32,671 nt of DNA from Cytophagales bacterium (GCA_013297825.1 JAAFIN010000024.1:1-32671), one strand, 5' to 3'; positions 15,940 to 24,226 are shown, numbered from the stretch's first letter. The notes: generated from the letters alone by a model not told the origin. Translations and numbers: made by a program.

Positions 15940-15999
15940 TATGGACAAAGTAGGGACATTCAAAAAATAGTTAAAAAAGGTAGGGACAGCATAAGGACA
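15940..15999 (+). promoter_or_regulatory. Two pairs of 8-bp direct repeats, possible activator sites
   Basis: TATGGACA (15940), TAGGGACA (15951), TAGGGACA (15981) and TAAGGACA (15992) form two pairs. Each pair has an 11-base offset, about one helical turn, and the pairs lie 41 bases apart. They sit 20-80 bases upstream of the promoter candidate for the 7TMR gene. A related TAGGGACA also occurs (inverted) in the dispersed sequence near 17930, so a repeat-element origin is possible. Confidence 0.4.
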
Positions 16000-16018
16000 T
16001 TGAGAAAAAAGTGATATT

Positions 16019-16046
16019 TTTGCCATTGACAAAACCATTAAATTTG
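16019..16046 (+). promoter_or_regulatory. Possible promoter of the 7TMR gene
   Basis: TTTG (16019-16022), a 16-base spacer and TAAATTTG (16039-16046) fit the Bacteroidota promoter pattern, about 50 bases before the ATG at 16099. Confidence 0.45.
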
Positions 16047-16098
16047 TAAAATTTAAAAGAAATAAATTATCACTTCACAAAATAAAGGTCTTTAACAA

Positions 16099-17835
16099 AT
16101 GCGTTTTCTAATCTTAATTATTTTATTTTTTACAATATCTATTTCGCTTTTTGCCCAAAGGATAGAAAATTTTGAAGTGTTGCCTGATGAAAATTACACC
16201 TTTTCACAAATAAAAACTATCCACAAAAAAGATTTTTTGCCCCACAAAAAAAATATGCCTCTCAAAAAAGAAGCGTATTGGGTGCGGTTTGTAGTAAAAA
16301 ATGAAACGCCATATAGCCAAAATATATGTGTGTTTGCATTTCCAATATTTCATAATTCATTATTTTATTATAATTATGAAAAAAAAAAGTGGTTACAAGT
16401 AAAATCAGGCTTGGAAGTATATACAGGACATAGACGTAATAATATTCATTATGGCATTATTTTAAAAAATAATACACAAGATACCATTTATATAAAAATA
16501 AAAACTTCTCCGCTTCTATCGCAATCATACCCAATCAATATTAGTGTGCATACAGAACCTACTGAGAAATATATTGAAAAAGAAACCCAAAGAAAAATAT
16601 GGTGGATTACTACAATGGGTATTATGCTCTCATTTTTTTTGTATAATTTGTATATTTATATTGTGTTTCGTGATGTGGCTTATTTATATTATTTGCTTAT
16701 TGTGGTAAGCAGTATGTTATATATTACGAGTATTGAACGTTATTTTAATGTGCTATGGCAAATACGAATGTATCAAATAGAAATACTATCACGTGGAAGA
16801 TTGTATTATATGGAAATAAGTGATTTTATGATGCACATAGGGGTTTTGGGGGTAATGATAGGTTTTGTATATTTTACTCGGTATTATTTACAACTCAAAT
16901 ATTATTTACCTATTTGGGATAAATGGCTTCGTGTGGGTGTGTGGATATCAGTTACTTTGTTTATCATTTCTGATAGTCTTACACTTGGGGGAATTTATTA
17001 TACAAATACAACATTTTCCACCTATCAAAATATACTTACATTGGTGATTGTTTTGGGTATATTAGGGGCAGGAATATGGGTGTATAAAAAAGGTTATAAA
17101 CCTGCGAAGTATTTTTTGATTGCTAATACAGTGCCTTTATCTACCATCATTATTTTGGCAATTTATTTTAATTTTAATCACGGTGATACAAATCCATCAT
17201 TTATTTCAAATTTAGCCATTATTTTTCAGGCACTTGCCTTTGCGATTGCATTGGTAGCACGTGTGAATTTGTTAAAAGAAGAACTAAAACAAAAACAATT
17301 AGAAGCCCAAACACTCCAAAATGAAAATGAAAAAATAGCATCACGCAACCAATTTATTGCCTTAGAAAATGAATATATTTTGGCAGAAATTGCCCTAAAA
17401 CAACACGAAAAACAAGAACTTCAAGAAAAACTTGAAGCTAATCAAAGAGAGCTTGCCTCTAACACACTTTATATTTACCAAAAAAATGAATTGCTTGCAG
17501 GATTAAAAAAGCAAATAGAACGCCTATCAATAGAAAATAACCAGCCAAAAGAAGTTATTAGAGAAATAAAATCTACTTTTCAAAATGACTTACATTTGGA
17601 GGCAGATTGGGAAAAATTCAAAATTCATTTTGAACAAGTAAATCCTACTTTTTTTCAAGAATTATCTCAAAAATGCCCTGACCTTACACCTTACGAAATA
17701 CGTCTTTCTGCATATCTACATCTCAATATGTCCACCAAAGAAATTGCTAATCTCCTTAATATCAATCCTGAAAGTGTGTATAAAGCAAAAACAAGGTTGA
17801 ATAAAAAATTAGGGAAAATTGGGGAAAATACGTAG
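16099..17835 (+). CDS. 7TMR-DISM membrane sensor with C-terminal HTH
   Basis: 578 aa, a membrane-bound one-component-like regulator. A signal peptide (LILIILFFTISISLFAQ) is followed by an extracellular 7TMR-DISM-type beta domain (about residues 25-160; KEAYWVRFVVKNET and TIYIKIKTSPL). Seven hydrophobic segments follow (about 165-390), then a charged coiled coil (about 391-490; LKEELKQKQLEAQTLQNENE). A LuxR/GerE-like HTH closes the protein (about 520-575; CPDLTPYEIRLSAYLHLNMS, then TKEIANLLNINPESVYKA). In this architecture a ligand or cell-surface signal is passed through the membrane to a DNA-binding domain without a kinase. The DNA target is unknown; the divergent serine-hydrolase gene and its own promoter are obvious candidates. 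A strong terminator follows the stop codon. Confidence 0.9.
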   Translation: MRFLILIILFFTISISLFAQRIENFEVLPDENYTFSQIKTIHKKDFLPHKKNMPLKKEAYWVRFVVKNETPYSQNICVFAFPIFHNSLFYYNYEKKKWLQVKSGLEVYTGHRRNNIHYGIILKNNTQDTIYIKIKTSPLLSQSYPINISVHTEPTEKYIEKETQRKIWWITTMGIMLSFFLYNLYIYIVFRDVAYLYYLLIVVSSMLYITSIERYFNVLWQIRMYQIEILSRGRLYYMEISDFMMHIGVLGVMIGFVYFTRYYLQLKYYLPIWDKWLRVGVWISVTLFIISDSLTLGGIYYTNTTFSTYQNILTLVIVLGILGAGIWVYKKGYKPAKYFLIANTVPLSTIIILAIYFNFNHGDTNPSFISNLAIIFQALAFAIALVARVNLLKEELKQKQLEAQTLQNENEKIASRNQFIALENEYILAEIALKQHEKQELQEKLEANQRELASNTLYIYQKNELLAGLKKQIERLSIENNQPKEVIREIKSTFQNDLHLEADWEKFKIHFEQVNPTFFQELSQKCPDLTPYEIRLSAYLHLNMSTKEIANLLNINPESVYKAKTRLNKKLGKIGENT

Positions 17836-17856
17836 AAATATTGAAAAATAAAAATA

Positions 17857-17892
17857 AAAAAATGCTTGTATTAGAAAATACAAGCATTTTTT
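17857..17892 (+). terminator. Intrinsic terminator after the 7TMR gene
   Basis: AAAAAATGCTTGTATT (17857-17872) pairs perfectly with AATACAAGCATTTTTT (17877-17892) around AGAA, with further T's after it. Confidence 0.9.
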
Positions 17893-17898
17893 TATTTT

Positions 17899-18160
17899 TG
17901 ATGGGCAATCACAAGATAGACAATCGCAAGGATTGTCCCTACATTTTTAATTTTTTTGAACTTTTCAAACCTATATTTGGCTTTTGGCTGTTTCATTAGA
18001 GTTCTTTAAATGAAACCATTTTGGAACACGGATTTTGCGGATTAACACAGATTTTCACGGATTTTTTTCTTTTTTTCGTAAAATTTTGATAATTTTTACT
18101 AATTTTTAGACTTCATTTTAAAAACTCTATTTATCATTCAACATTTATCATTTAACATTA
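17899..18160. repeat. Mixed dispersed repeats in the 17836-18157 gap
   Basis: The gap holds no gene. It contains a short inverted sequence (GACAATCGCAAGGATTGTC, 17920-17938), a TTTGGCTGTTTCATTAG module (17988), 9-base units of the CACGGATTT/GCGGATTAA/CACAGATTT type (18029-18064) and TTTATCATTCAACA heptamers (18128-18160). The last run up to the stop codon of the DUF4856 gene. Confidence 0.7.
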
Positions 18161-19291
18161 TCTATTTTGTTCTGCCACCCAATTTTTCTTAAAATCTTCT
18201 AATTCTTGTGCAGTAAAACCATAAATTTGTTGAATTTTGGTGATAATTTGTTGCAATTTTGGTAATTCATTGGCTGGGTCAGTAATGAATTTGTAAGAAG
18301 TAGGCGTTGCATTGTGAGGAGCATTTAACAAAACCAAAATCTCGTCAATTTGTGTGTCAGTAATACGTTTGTGTTCTTGTGGAATGGTTTTCCAACCGTG
18401 AATAAATCCCACACATTCACCGTAAGCGTGCAGAGCAGAGGCTTTTTCTGCATCAGTTGGGTTAGTTTTGCTCATTGTTGTAATAACTGCATTGCAATAA
18501 TTGATGACAGTGGATTTATTAACTTTTTCCCAAATGAGTTTGATTTCTGCGAGTGCTTCGTTGCGTTCTTGGTTATAATCATTACCTGCTTTTATGGCAG
18601 ATTGTAGTTTTAAGATTTGCTTTTTAAATTGTGAATAAAAACCATTTCCATCATTTTTATCACGTCTTGACGCATAATTTGCCATTCCTAAATCCCTTTT
18701 GTCCGCAGTTACATTCGCAGAACCAGAATTAGAAAATGAAGGTGTCGCCCCAAAAATCGCAACAAGTTTATGTGGTGTTTCGGTGGTAATATTTCCTGAA
18801 ATAATGTCAGTTGCGTGTTTGTAAAGCACTGCCCCAAACATACCTTTTTCAATCATCTGTTCCATTTCTAAGCCATTTTCATCAAATAAATAACCGCCAA
18901 AAGTACCGCCTTGTCCCTGAATATTAGCAGAAGGCGTGTAAGCATTACCGCTTGCTTTTGCCAATTCATCAAACCAACCATTTGTACCTTCTAATTTTCC
19001 CCTAAAATAAGAAGTAGAAACGCCTGAAAGACTTGGATTTCCTGCATTAAAAAGATTATCCAAATTAGTTTTGGTAACAACAACACCATTTACACGCCCT
19101 TTTTTGGCTTCATTGGTAATATTTACTAATTGTGTTACAACAGTAGTTTGGGTAGATGCTTGTGTAGCATAATTTGTATTATCATAAGCAGTCGCAACTT
19201 CCAAAGCAGGGCGTTCATTATTTTTTTTGCAAGAAACTAATGCAAAAATAAACAAACAAGATAATACAAGAATAATTTTTGTTTTGAACAT
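18158..19291 (-). CDS. DUF4856 lipoprotein
   Basis: 377 aa from the ATG at 19291; a further in-frame start at 19357 would add 22 unlikely residues before the signal peptide. The lipobox (CLFIFALVSC, Cys21) is followed by KKNN, typical of surface or periplasmic Bacteroidota lipoproteins. The body (NTNYATQASTQTTVV, FDELAKASGNAYTPS, FDENGLEMEQMIEKG, GVGFIHGWKT-like end) matches what I know as DUF4856, which is often encoded with imelysin-like and iron-responsive genes. No such partners are present here. Two Fur-like palindromes bracket the promoter candidate, which supports iron control. The molecular function of DUF4856 is unknown. Confidence 0.82.
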   Translation of the reverse strand: MFKTKIILVLSCLFIFALVSCKKNNERPALEVATAYDNTNYATQASTQTTVVTQLVNITNEAKKGRVNGVVVTKTNLDNLFNAGNPSLSGVSTSYFRGKLEGTNGWFDELAKASGNAYTPSANIQGQGGTFGGYLFDENGLEMEQMIEKGMFGAVLYKHATDIISGNITTETPHKLVAIFGATPSFSNSGSANVTADKRDLGMANYASRRDKNDGNGFYSQFKKQILKLQSAIKAGNDYNQERNEALAEIKLIWEKVNKSTVINYCNAVITTMSKTNPTDAEKASALHAYGECVGFIHGWKTIPQEHKRITDTQIDEILVLLNAPHNATPTSYKFITDPANELPKLQQIITKIQQIYGFTAQELEDFKKNWVAEQNR

Positions 19292-19311
19292 AAAAAAGGA
19301 AAAAATTTTAA

Positions 19312-19332
19312 TTTTATTTAGACTAAATAAAA
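19312..19332. promoter_or_regulatory. 21-bp perfect palindrome in the DUF4856 leader
   Basis: The two 10-base arms TTTTATTTAG and CTAAATAAAA flank a single central base. It lies in the predicted 5' leader, 21 bases before the ATG at 19291. The TTTAGnCTAAA core resembles Bacteroidota Fur-type boxes. Confidence 0.5.
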
Positions 19333-19354
19333 ATAGTTTGTTAAAAAATTTCTG

Positions 19355-19393
19355 CAAATATACACAAAATTTATTATTTAGAAATAATCTAAA
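19355..19393 (-). promoter_or_regulatory. DUF4856 gene -7 box with Fur-like palindrome upstream
   Basis: On the minus strand TATATTTG (19355-19362) matches TAnnTTTG exactly. An imperfect palindrome, TTTAGAAATAATCTAAA (19377-19393), lies about 15 bases upstream and has the same TTTAGA-TCTAAA ends as the hemA box. With the palindrome at 19312 it brackets the promoter. Confidence 0.5.
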
Positions 19394-19527
19394 TAAAAAT
19401 AATGATAAAAATGTTAATTTTTTTATTTTAAGGTTTAAAATGTAATGTTTTTTGTATGTTTGTGGTATGTTTTAATAGTATTCTTATTATTTTTAATTTT
19501 TAAAAAATTTTAAACAAAATTCTTATT

Positions 19528-19923
19528 ATGCGTCATTCATTAAAAAAAATTGCCTTTTTATTTTCTGTTTTATTTTGTCTTGCATTTCAAATACAAGCAC
19601 AAGACAGTCCTATAAAAGTAAAATATGAATTTAAACAAATGACTGCCATTGAGTCAGTGGTTCCTGGTGGTTTGGGTCGTTCTCGTTTGCTTACAACGGA
19701 CAAAAATGGCAAATCAGAAATTATCAAATTGGATAATTTTTTTAGTTTGGTAGGTATCAATTTTGATAATATTCAATCAAACGACCAAATTATTACCCAA
19801 AGAATAGAAGCTCTTAGCAATGATGGTTGGGAATTAATGGCAACCAATGCTGGTGCTTATGGTTCAGAAGGTAGCACAGGTATTTTTATTACAAGATACA
19901 TATTTCGCAGACCAAAAATGTAA
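19528..19923 (+). CDS. Small secreted DUF4177-like protein
   Basis: 131 aa with a signal peptide (LFSVLFCLAFQIQAQ, cleavage near residue 24), so probably periplasmic or secreted. The end of the mature part has ALSNDGWELMATNAG and then IFITRYIFRRPK. That is the pattern (LnxxGWELv ... yxfkR) of DUF4177-type small alpha/beta proteins whose role is unknown. An upstream TATGTTTG (19455-19462) could be the -7 box. It has its own terminator, so it is probably monocistronic. Confidence 0.7.
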   Translation: MRHSLKKIAFLFSVLFCLAFQIQAQDSPIKVKYEFKQMTAIESVVPGGLGRSRLLTTDKNGKSEIIKLDNFFSLVGINFDNIQSNDQIITQRIEALSNDGWELMATNAGAYGSEGSTGIFITRYIFRRPKM

Positions 19924-19972
19924 AAATGTCTTTTGATATTTTTTAAAAAATAAAAAAAAATAGCTTAGTTTT

Positions 19973-20006
19973 AGCATCTTAGTTTTATAATTAAGATGCT
20001 TTTTTG
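19973..20006 (+). terminator. Intrinsic terminator after the DUF4177-like gene
   Basis: AGCATCTTA (19973-19981) pairs with TAAGATGCT (19992-20000) and is followed by a T run. Confidence 0.85.
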
Positions 20007-20036
20007 TTTGTATCTTTTCAAATTTTTCTAATTTTG
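20007..20036 (+). promoter_or_regulatory. Possible promoter of the hydroxylase gene
   Basis: TTTG (20007-20010), an 18-base spacer and TAATTTTG (20029-20036) fit the Bacteroidota consensus well, about 70 bases before the ATG at 20107. Confidence 0.5.
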
Positions 20037-20106
20037 CATTTCTTACTTTTTATACCAAAAATAAATTTATTTGGATTTTTTATTAGTTTTAATTTCTTAA
20101 AAAAAA

Positions 20107-20937
20107 ATGGAACAAATCATTGAATATTTTGCACACATTCCAAGCCTACACAGAAGTTTGATTTTGGCAGGTGGAATAGCTTTTTTTTGGTTATTGGAGG
20201 GAATTATTCCGCTTATGTTGTTCCAATATCACAAATGGAAACACGCAGGACTAAATTTCTTTTTTACATTTACGACAATGATTGTCAATTTTTGTCTTGC
20301 TTTTATATTGGTAAAAACCAGCGAAATTATTAGCACCCAAAAATTTGGTGTTTTGTATTTGTTTGAAATGCCTGTGTGGTTGTTTATGATATTGGGTGTA
20401 ATGGGTTTGGATTTGATAGGTGCGTATTTGGTGCATTGGGCAGAACACAAAGTGAGGATTATGTGGCGTTTTCACCTCATACATCACACAGACACACACG
20501 TAGATACTACCACCGCAAACCGACATCACCCAGGCGAAAGTGTTTTTAGATTTTTATTTACGCTTGCAGGTGTTGTGATTTTGGGAACACCTATTTGGGT
20601 TATTATGATTTATCAAAGTCTTTCGGTCATATTTTCGCAATTTAATCACGCTAATATTTCGTTGCCTGAACGTCTTGACAAAATCCTTAGTTATGTGATT
20701 GTAAGTCCAAATATGCACAAAGTTCATCATCATTATATGCAACCTTACACAGATAGCAATTATGGAAATATTTTTGCGATTTGGGATAGAATTTTTGGTA
20801 CATTTATGTATTTGCCTTTTGACCAAATAAAATATGGCATTGACACGCACCCAAAACCAGAAGAAAATGCACATTTGGGTAATTTGTTGGAAATGCCTTT
20901 TCAGAAATATAGAAAACCAACAACAAATGGTGAATGA
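20107..20937 (+). CDS. Sterol desaturase / fatty acid hydroxylase family protein
   Basis: 276 aa. An integral-membrane di-iron enzyme family that hydroxylates or desaturates lipids or carotenoids using O2. The His clusters are all present: HWAEH (110-114), HLIHH (123-127), NRHH (140-141) and MHKVHHH (204-209). Membrane helices cover residues 15-40, 45-75, 85-110 and 150-175. The substrate cannot be told from sequence; in Bacteroidota it is usually a membrane lipid or ornithine lipid rather than a sterol. AATGGTG/AATGATA heptamers overlap the stop codon region. The next gene is on the same strand, but a repeat array with an inserted inverted-repeat element lies between. Confidence 0.92.
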   Translation: MEQIIEYFAHIPSLHRSLILAGGIAFFWLLEGIIPLMLFQYHKWKHAGLNFFFTFTTMIVNFCLAFILVKTSEIISTQKFGVLYLFEMPVWLFMILGVMGLDLIGAYLVHWAEHKVRIMWRFHLIHHTDTHVDTTTANRHHPGESVFRFLFTLAGVVILGTPIWVIMIYQSLSVIFSQFNHANISLPERLDKILSYVIVSPNMHKVHHHYMQPYTDSNYGNIFAIWDRIFGTFMYLPFDQIKYGIDTHPKPEENAHLGNLLEMPFQKYRKPTTNGE

Positions 20938-21100
20938 TAAATGTTGAATGAAAGCTTGAACCTTAAACCCACATTACTGGTTTATCAAACAAAATTTCAT
21001 CAAAAAAACTACGCCTATTGTGTTTTGAATAGGTTTTTTCAAAACTGTACAGTAATGTGCTTTAAACCTTGAACCTTGAACCTTGAACTTTTGAAACTTT
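20924..21100 (+). repeat. Repeat array interrupted by an inverted-repeat element
   Basis: AATGGTGAATGATAAATGTTG heptamers (from 20926) and a CCTTGAA/CCTTAAA pair (20957-20969) precede the element at 20970-21059. CCTTGAA heptamers resume after it at 21062-21095 and end a few bases before the ATG at 21106. Confidence 0.75.
20970..21059 (+). mobile_element. 90-bp inverted-repeat element (MITE-like or structured leader)
   Basis: CACATTACTG (20970-20979) and CAGTAATGTG (21050-21059) are perfect inverted ends. Inside, CCTATT-GTGTTTTG-AATAGG flanked by A6 and T6 can form a second hairpin. TTAAACC occurs on both sides (20963-20969, 21062-21068), but the flanks are heptamer repeats, so this may not be a target duplication. 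The element could be a tiny non-autonomous transposon or an RNA structure in the leader of the next gene. Confidence 0.45.
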
Positions 21101-21105
21101 CCCTT

Positions 21106-24057
21106 ATGGAAGAAAAATTAGCGGATAGTTACACAATATACAGTCGCATCTTGTGGGACAATGCCTTAGACAAAAAACATTTTATTATTGGTTTTACAGA
21201 TAGGATTTCAAAAACAGGGTTTAGAGAAAAGGCGTTGTTAGATTGGAATCCTGATGGTGATATTCCTTGGCATAGGGTAATGTATATTCGCTGTGGTGAG
21301 GTGTGGGTTTGGGACAGAAAAAACCGCATTGATTTATTCAAAACCCAACAACTTCCTGATATTGCGTGGATTGTACCAGAAAATAATTTTAAAATTGACA
21401 TCATCACTTACCAAAATAATCCACTTCATTTTAAAAAACAGCCCTGCGTTGCACATACACGACAAGGTTGGACATATTTTGACAAAGAAATTCCAAATTA
21501 TCCCCAAGAAAACCTAAAAATCCTTACGTGGAATATCCTCAAAAATACGCATTTTCCTGAAATCACCTTCCCAAGTGTGCGTTTGCCTGTGATTATTTCC
21601 CATTTGAAAGAGAGCAATGCAGATATTATCGCTTTGCAGGAGGTTACAAAGGAGTTTTATGTGGAATTATTGGCGGAAAATTGGGTAAAAGGCAATTATT
21701 TTGTGTCTGATTTGCCTAATAATGATATTTTTGAAAGCGATACCACCATTATTTTATCCAAAATTCCTTTTTTGTCTATTGAATACATTTTTTCACTTAA
21801 AAAAAGGCTTCTTATTGCAGAATTTTTGCTGAATGATACCAAGTTTTTTGTGTCAAATGTGCATCTTACCTCTGATATGAGCAAAGATGCGCCTCAAAAA
21901 AGGACAAATCAGATGGATATTATGCTACATTGGGCGAATAATACACAAGGCGAACACTTGATTTTGGGCGATTTTAATGCTGATACAGATGAAAGGAAAG
22001 TTTTTTTTGAAAAAAACAAAGGTTTTGAAGATGTTTGGAAAGGCAAAAATGGATTTTCTTATAACCTTGACACCAATCCCCTCGCTAAACTGCTTTCACA
22101 TTCCCAAAAATCCAAAAGAATTGATGCAATTTACCTGCAAAGTTCGCAATGGCAATGCGAACAGGTGGAACTTTACGCCCAAAATCTTATCACAAAAGAA
22201 ATTTCTTGCTCTGACCACTTCGGTATTTTGGGTGTTTTTCAAAAAAAATCAAATAATAATGCCCAAATCGTGGCATTTCCTACGCATACGCAGGCACTTG
22301 TTTGGAATTTTGAAGATGGTAATGGTATTTCCGATATTTCCTATTATAAAGAGCGTATTCAAGCAATTAGAGCGAGATATGATGATAAATATGAGCGTTG
22401 GCAACCGCACATAAATCTCATTTATGGCTTCATTCCAGAGGAATTTTTTGAGCAATCAACGCATTTGATAAGTGAAATTTTAAAAAGTATTCCGCCTTTT
22501 GATGTTATTTTTGAAGAAATTGCATTTTTTGAACAAAAAAAATCAGTTACTGCGTGGCTAAAACCTAACGAACAATCCACAAATGCTATAAAACATCTTC
22601 AAAAGCAATTACAAAGCCTTTTTCCTAACTGCACAGAACAAAATAGACAAGAACAAGGCTACAATCCGCACCTCAAAATAGGAGAATTTGATGCCTTAGA
22701 ACAAGCAAAAAAAGCACTTTCGCCCTACAAAATCACGCCTATTCGTGTGTCAATGAAGGAAATTTCGCTTATTAGCAGAAATGAAAATACGCCTTTTGAA
22801 ACAAAATATGGCATTACATTAGGCACAGGAAATATTACGCAACATATCGCAAAATGGCAGGAAAAAATAGATGTTTTGATGCCCAAAATCTCTTTTAAAG
22901 AAAGCCAAACACGTCAAAGTGTTATCCAAATTGTGGAAGAAGCCTGCAAAGAGGCAATTACGCAGACGGTGCAGGTAGAAATTATAGGTTCGGAATATTT
23001 GGGAACGCAACACAACACAAGTGATGTGGATTTAGTGTGTATTATTCCAAAAGAAGTAGAAAAAAGCACTTTTTTGGAAAAATTAAAAGATATTTTGGCG
23101 GTTTTTGCGGAGGATATTCAACTCACGCAAGACGCACAAGTGCCTGTTTTGAAATTCAAAATTCAGGGCGTTGCGATGGATATTTTGGTGGCACAATCGC
23201 CCATTTTTCCTGTGGTTTTTGAGGTGATGACACTTTCACGCCAACAGCATTTATTTGATGCGTTGAGTTGGCAGATAATTGTGGGGAGATTGGAGGCTGA
23301 TATTATCTTAGAAAATATAAAAAATTACACAAAAATAAATTATTTTAAAGATGCAATTCGTTGTATAAAATCGTGGGCAAAAGCACGCTGTTTGGTGGGC
23401 AATATTTGGGGGCTTTTGGGCAGTTATTCGTGGACGGTTTTGGTTACAAATGCTTTTATTGAATACCAAAAAACTAAAAAAACGTATCAAATTGATGAAT
23501 TTTTGAGGTTTTTTTTCAAATATTATAATGAATGGAATTGGGAAAATCCAATTTCTTTGAGCAATGCAGGAAAATCATTTAGAATAAATGAAAAAAAAGA
23601 CAGATTGCCCATTATTACAAGCGTGGAACCGTGTTTTAATAGTGCCAAAAATATCACAAAATCCACTTCTAAATTCATTAAAAAAGAATTAAAACGTGCT
23701 TTTGAAATCACCCAAAAGCCTACTCAGGAATGGGAAAATCTTTTAGAAAATTTTATCCAAATTCCCCCAAAAAATGCGTTTAAAGTGGTTTTTTATATAG
23801 AAGGAAAGAATCTCAGTGATTTATTTAGACATTGTTTAGAATCATTTAAAGCTAATTTTGTAGGACTAATGATAACGCTTGAACAAAATAATCGTTGTGA
23901 AATTGAATTTTTACCGAATTTTAGTTTTTTAGGTATAAGAAAAGCACAATTTGATTTATACATTATTCCCCAAAATCAAGAAAAAATACCTATTATTAAG
24001 GAGATTTTGGAGGAATTTGTGGGGAAGAATGATTTTTTAACGATAAGTTATGTTTAG
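21106..24057 (+). CDS. Four-domain RNA repair protein: MJ1316-EEP-2H-poly(A) polymerase-like
   Basis: 983 aa from the ATG at 21106. Residues 5-75 match the MJ1316 (DUF504) RNA cyclic-end recognition domain: IYSRILWDN, IPWHRVMYIRCG, VWVWDRKNRID. Residues 136-375 are an endonuclease/exonuclease/phosphatase domain: LTWNIL, LQEV (Glu179), LGDFNAD (Asp289, Asn291), SDHFG (His371). Residues 395-560 look like a 2H phosphoesterase, with PHINLIYGF (His435) and NPHLKIGEF (His522); the residues two after each His are Asn and Lys instead of the usual Thr/Ser. Residues 610-870 form a poly(A)-polymerase-type nucleotidyltransferase: GSEYLGTQHNTSDVDLV (Asp640, Asp642) and AMDILV (Asp692). The last 100 residues may be an RRM-like RNA-binding part. 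Inferred role: recognise damaged or cyclic RNA 3' ends, open or trim them and add nucleotides. The frame also opens at TTG 21076 inside the repeat. Confidence 0.85.
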   Translation: MEEKLADSYTIYSRILWDNALDKKHFIIGFTDRISKTGFREKALLDWNPDGDIPWHRVMYIRCGEVWVWDRKNRIDLFKTQQLPDIAWIVPENNFKIDIITYQNNPLHFKKQPCVAHTRQGWTYFDKEIPNYPQENLKILTWNILKNTHFPEITFPSVRLPVIISHLKESNADIIALQEVTKEFYVELLAENWVKGNYFVSDLPNNDIFESDTTIILSKIPFLSIEYIFSLKKRLLIAEFLLNDTKFFVSNVHLTSDMSKDAPQKRTNQMDIMLHWANNTQGEHLILGDFNADTDERKVFFEKNKGFEDVWKGKNGFSYNLDTNPLAKLLSHSQKSKRIDAIYLQSSQWQCEQVELYAQNLITKEISCSDHFGILGVFQKKSNNNAQIVAFPTHTQALVWNFEDGNGISDISYYKERIQAIRARYDDKYERWQPHINLIYGFIPEEFFEQSTHLISEILKSIPPFDVIFEEIAFFEQKKSVTAWLKPNEQSTNAIKHLQKQLQSLFPNCTEQNRQEQGYNPHLKIGEFDALEQAKKALSPYKITPIRVSMKEISLISRNENTPFETKYGITLGTGNITQHIAKWQEKIDVLMPKISFKESQTRQSVIQIVEEACKEAITQTVQVEIIGSEYLGTQHNTSDVDLVCIIPKEVEKSTFLEKLKDILAVFAEDIQLTQDAQVPVLKFKIQGVAMDILVAQSPIFPVVFEVMTLSRQQHLFDALSWQIIVGRLEADIILENIKNYTKINYFKDAIRCIKSWAKARCLVGNIWGLLGSYSWTVLVTNAFIEYQKTKKTYQIDEFLRFFFKYYNEWNWENPISLSNAGKSFRINEKKDRLPIITSVEPCFNSAKNITKSTSKFIKKELKRAFEITQKPTQEWENLLENFIQIPPKNAFKVVFYIEGKNLSDLFRHCLESFKANFVGLMITLEQNNRCEIEFLPNFSFLGIRKAQFDLYIIPQNQEKIPIIKEILEEFVGKNDFLTISYV

Positions 24058-24226
24058 GGGAAAGTAGAAAGGGGAAAGTAAAAAAGGGAAATTAGAAAGG
24101 TGTGAGTAATAATGAGAAAAATTTTGAACCTTGAACTTTTTGAACCTTGAACTTTTTGAACCTTTTGAACTTTTTGAACCTTGAACTTTTTGAACCTTGA
24201 ACTTTTTGAACTTTTTGAACTTTTTT
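24056..24226 (+). repeat. GGGAAAG cluster followed by long TTGAACC array
   Basis: Heptamers of the GGGAAAG/TAGAAAG type begin at the stop codon of the RNA-repair gene (its TAG is part of a unit) and run to about 24112. An array of CCTTGAA and CTTTTTGAA units (24124-24226) then ends at the ATG of the next gene. Confidence 0.85.
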
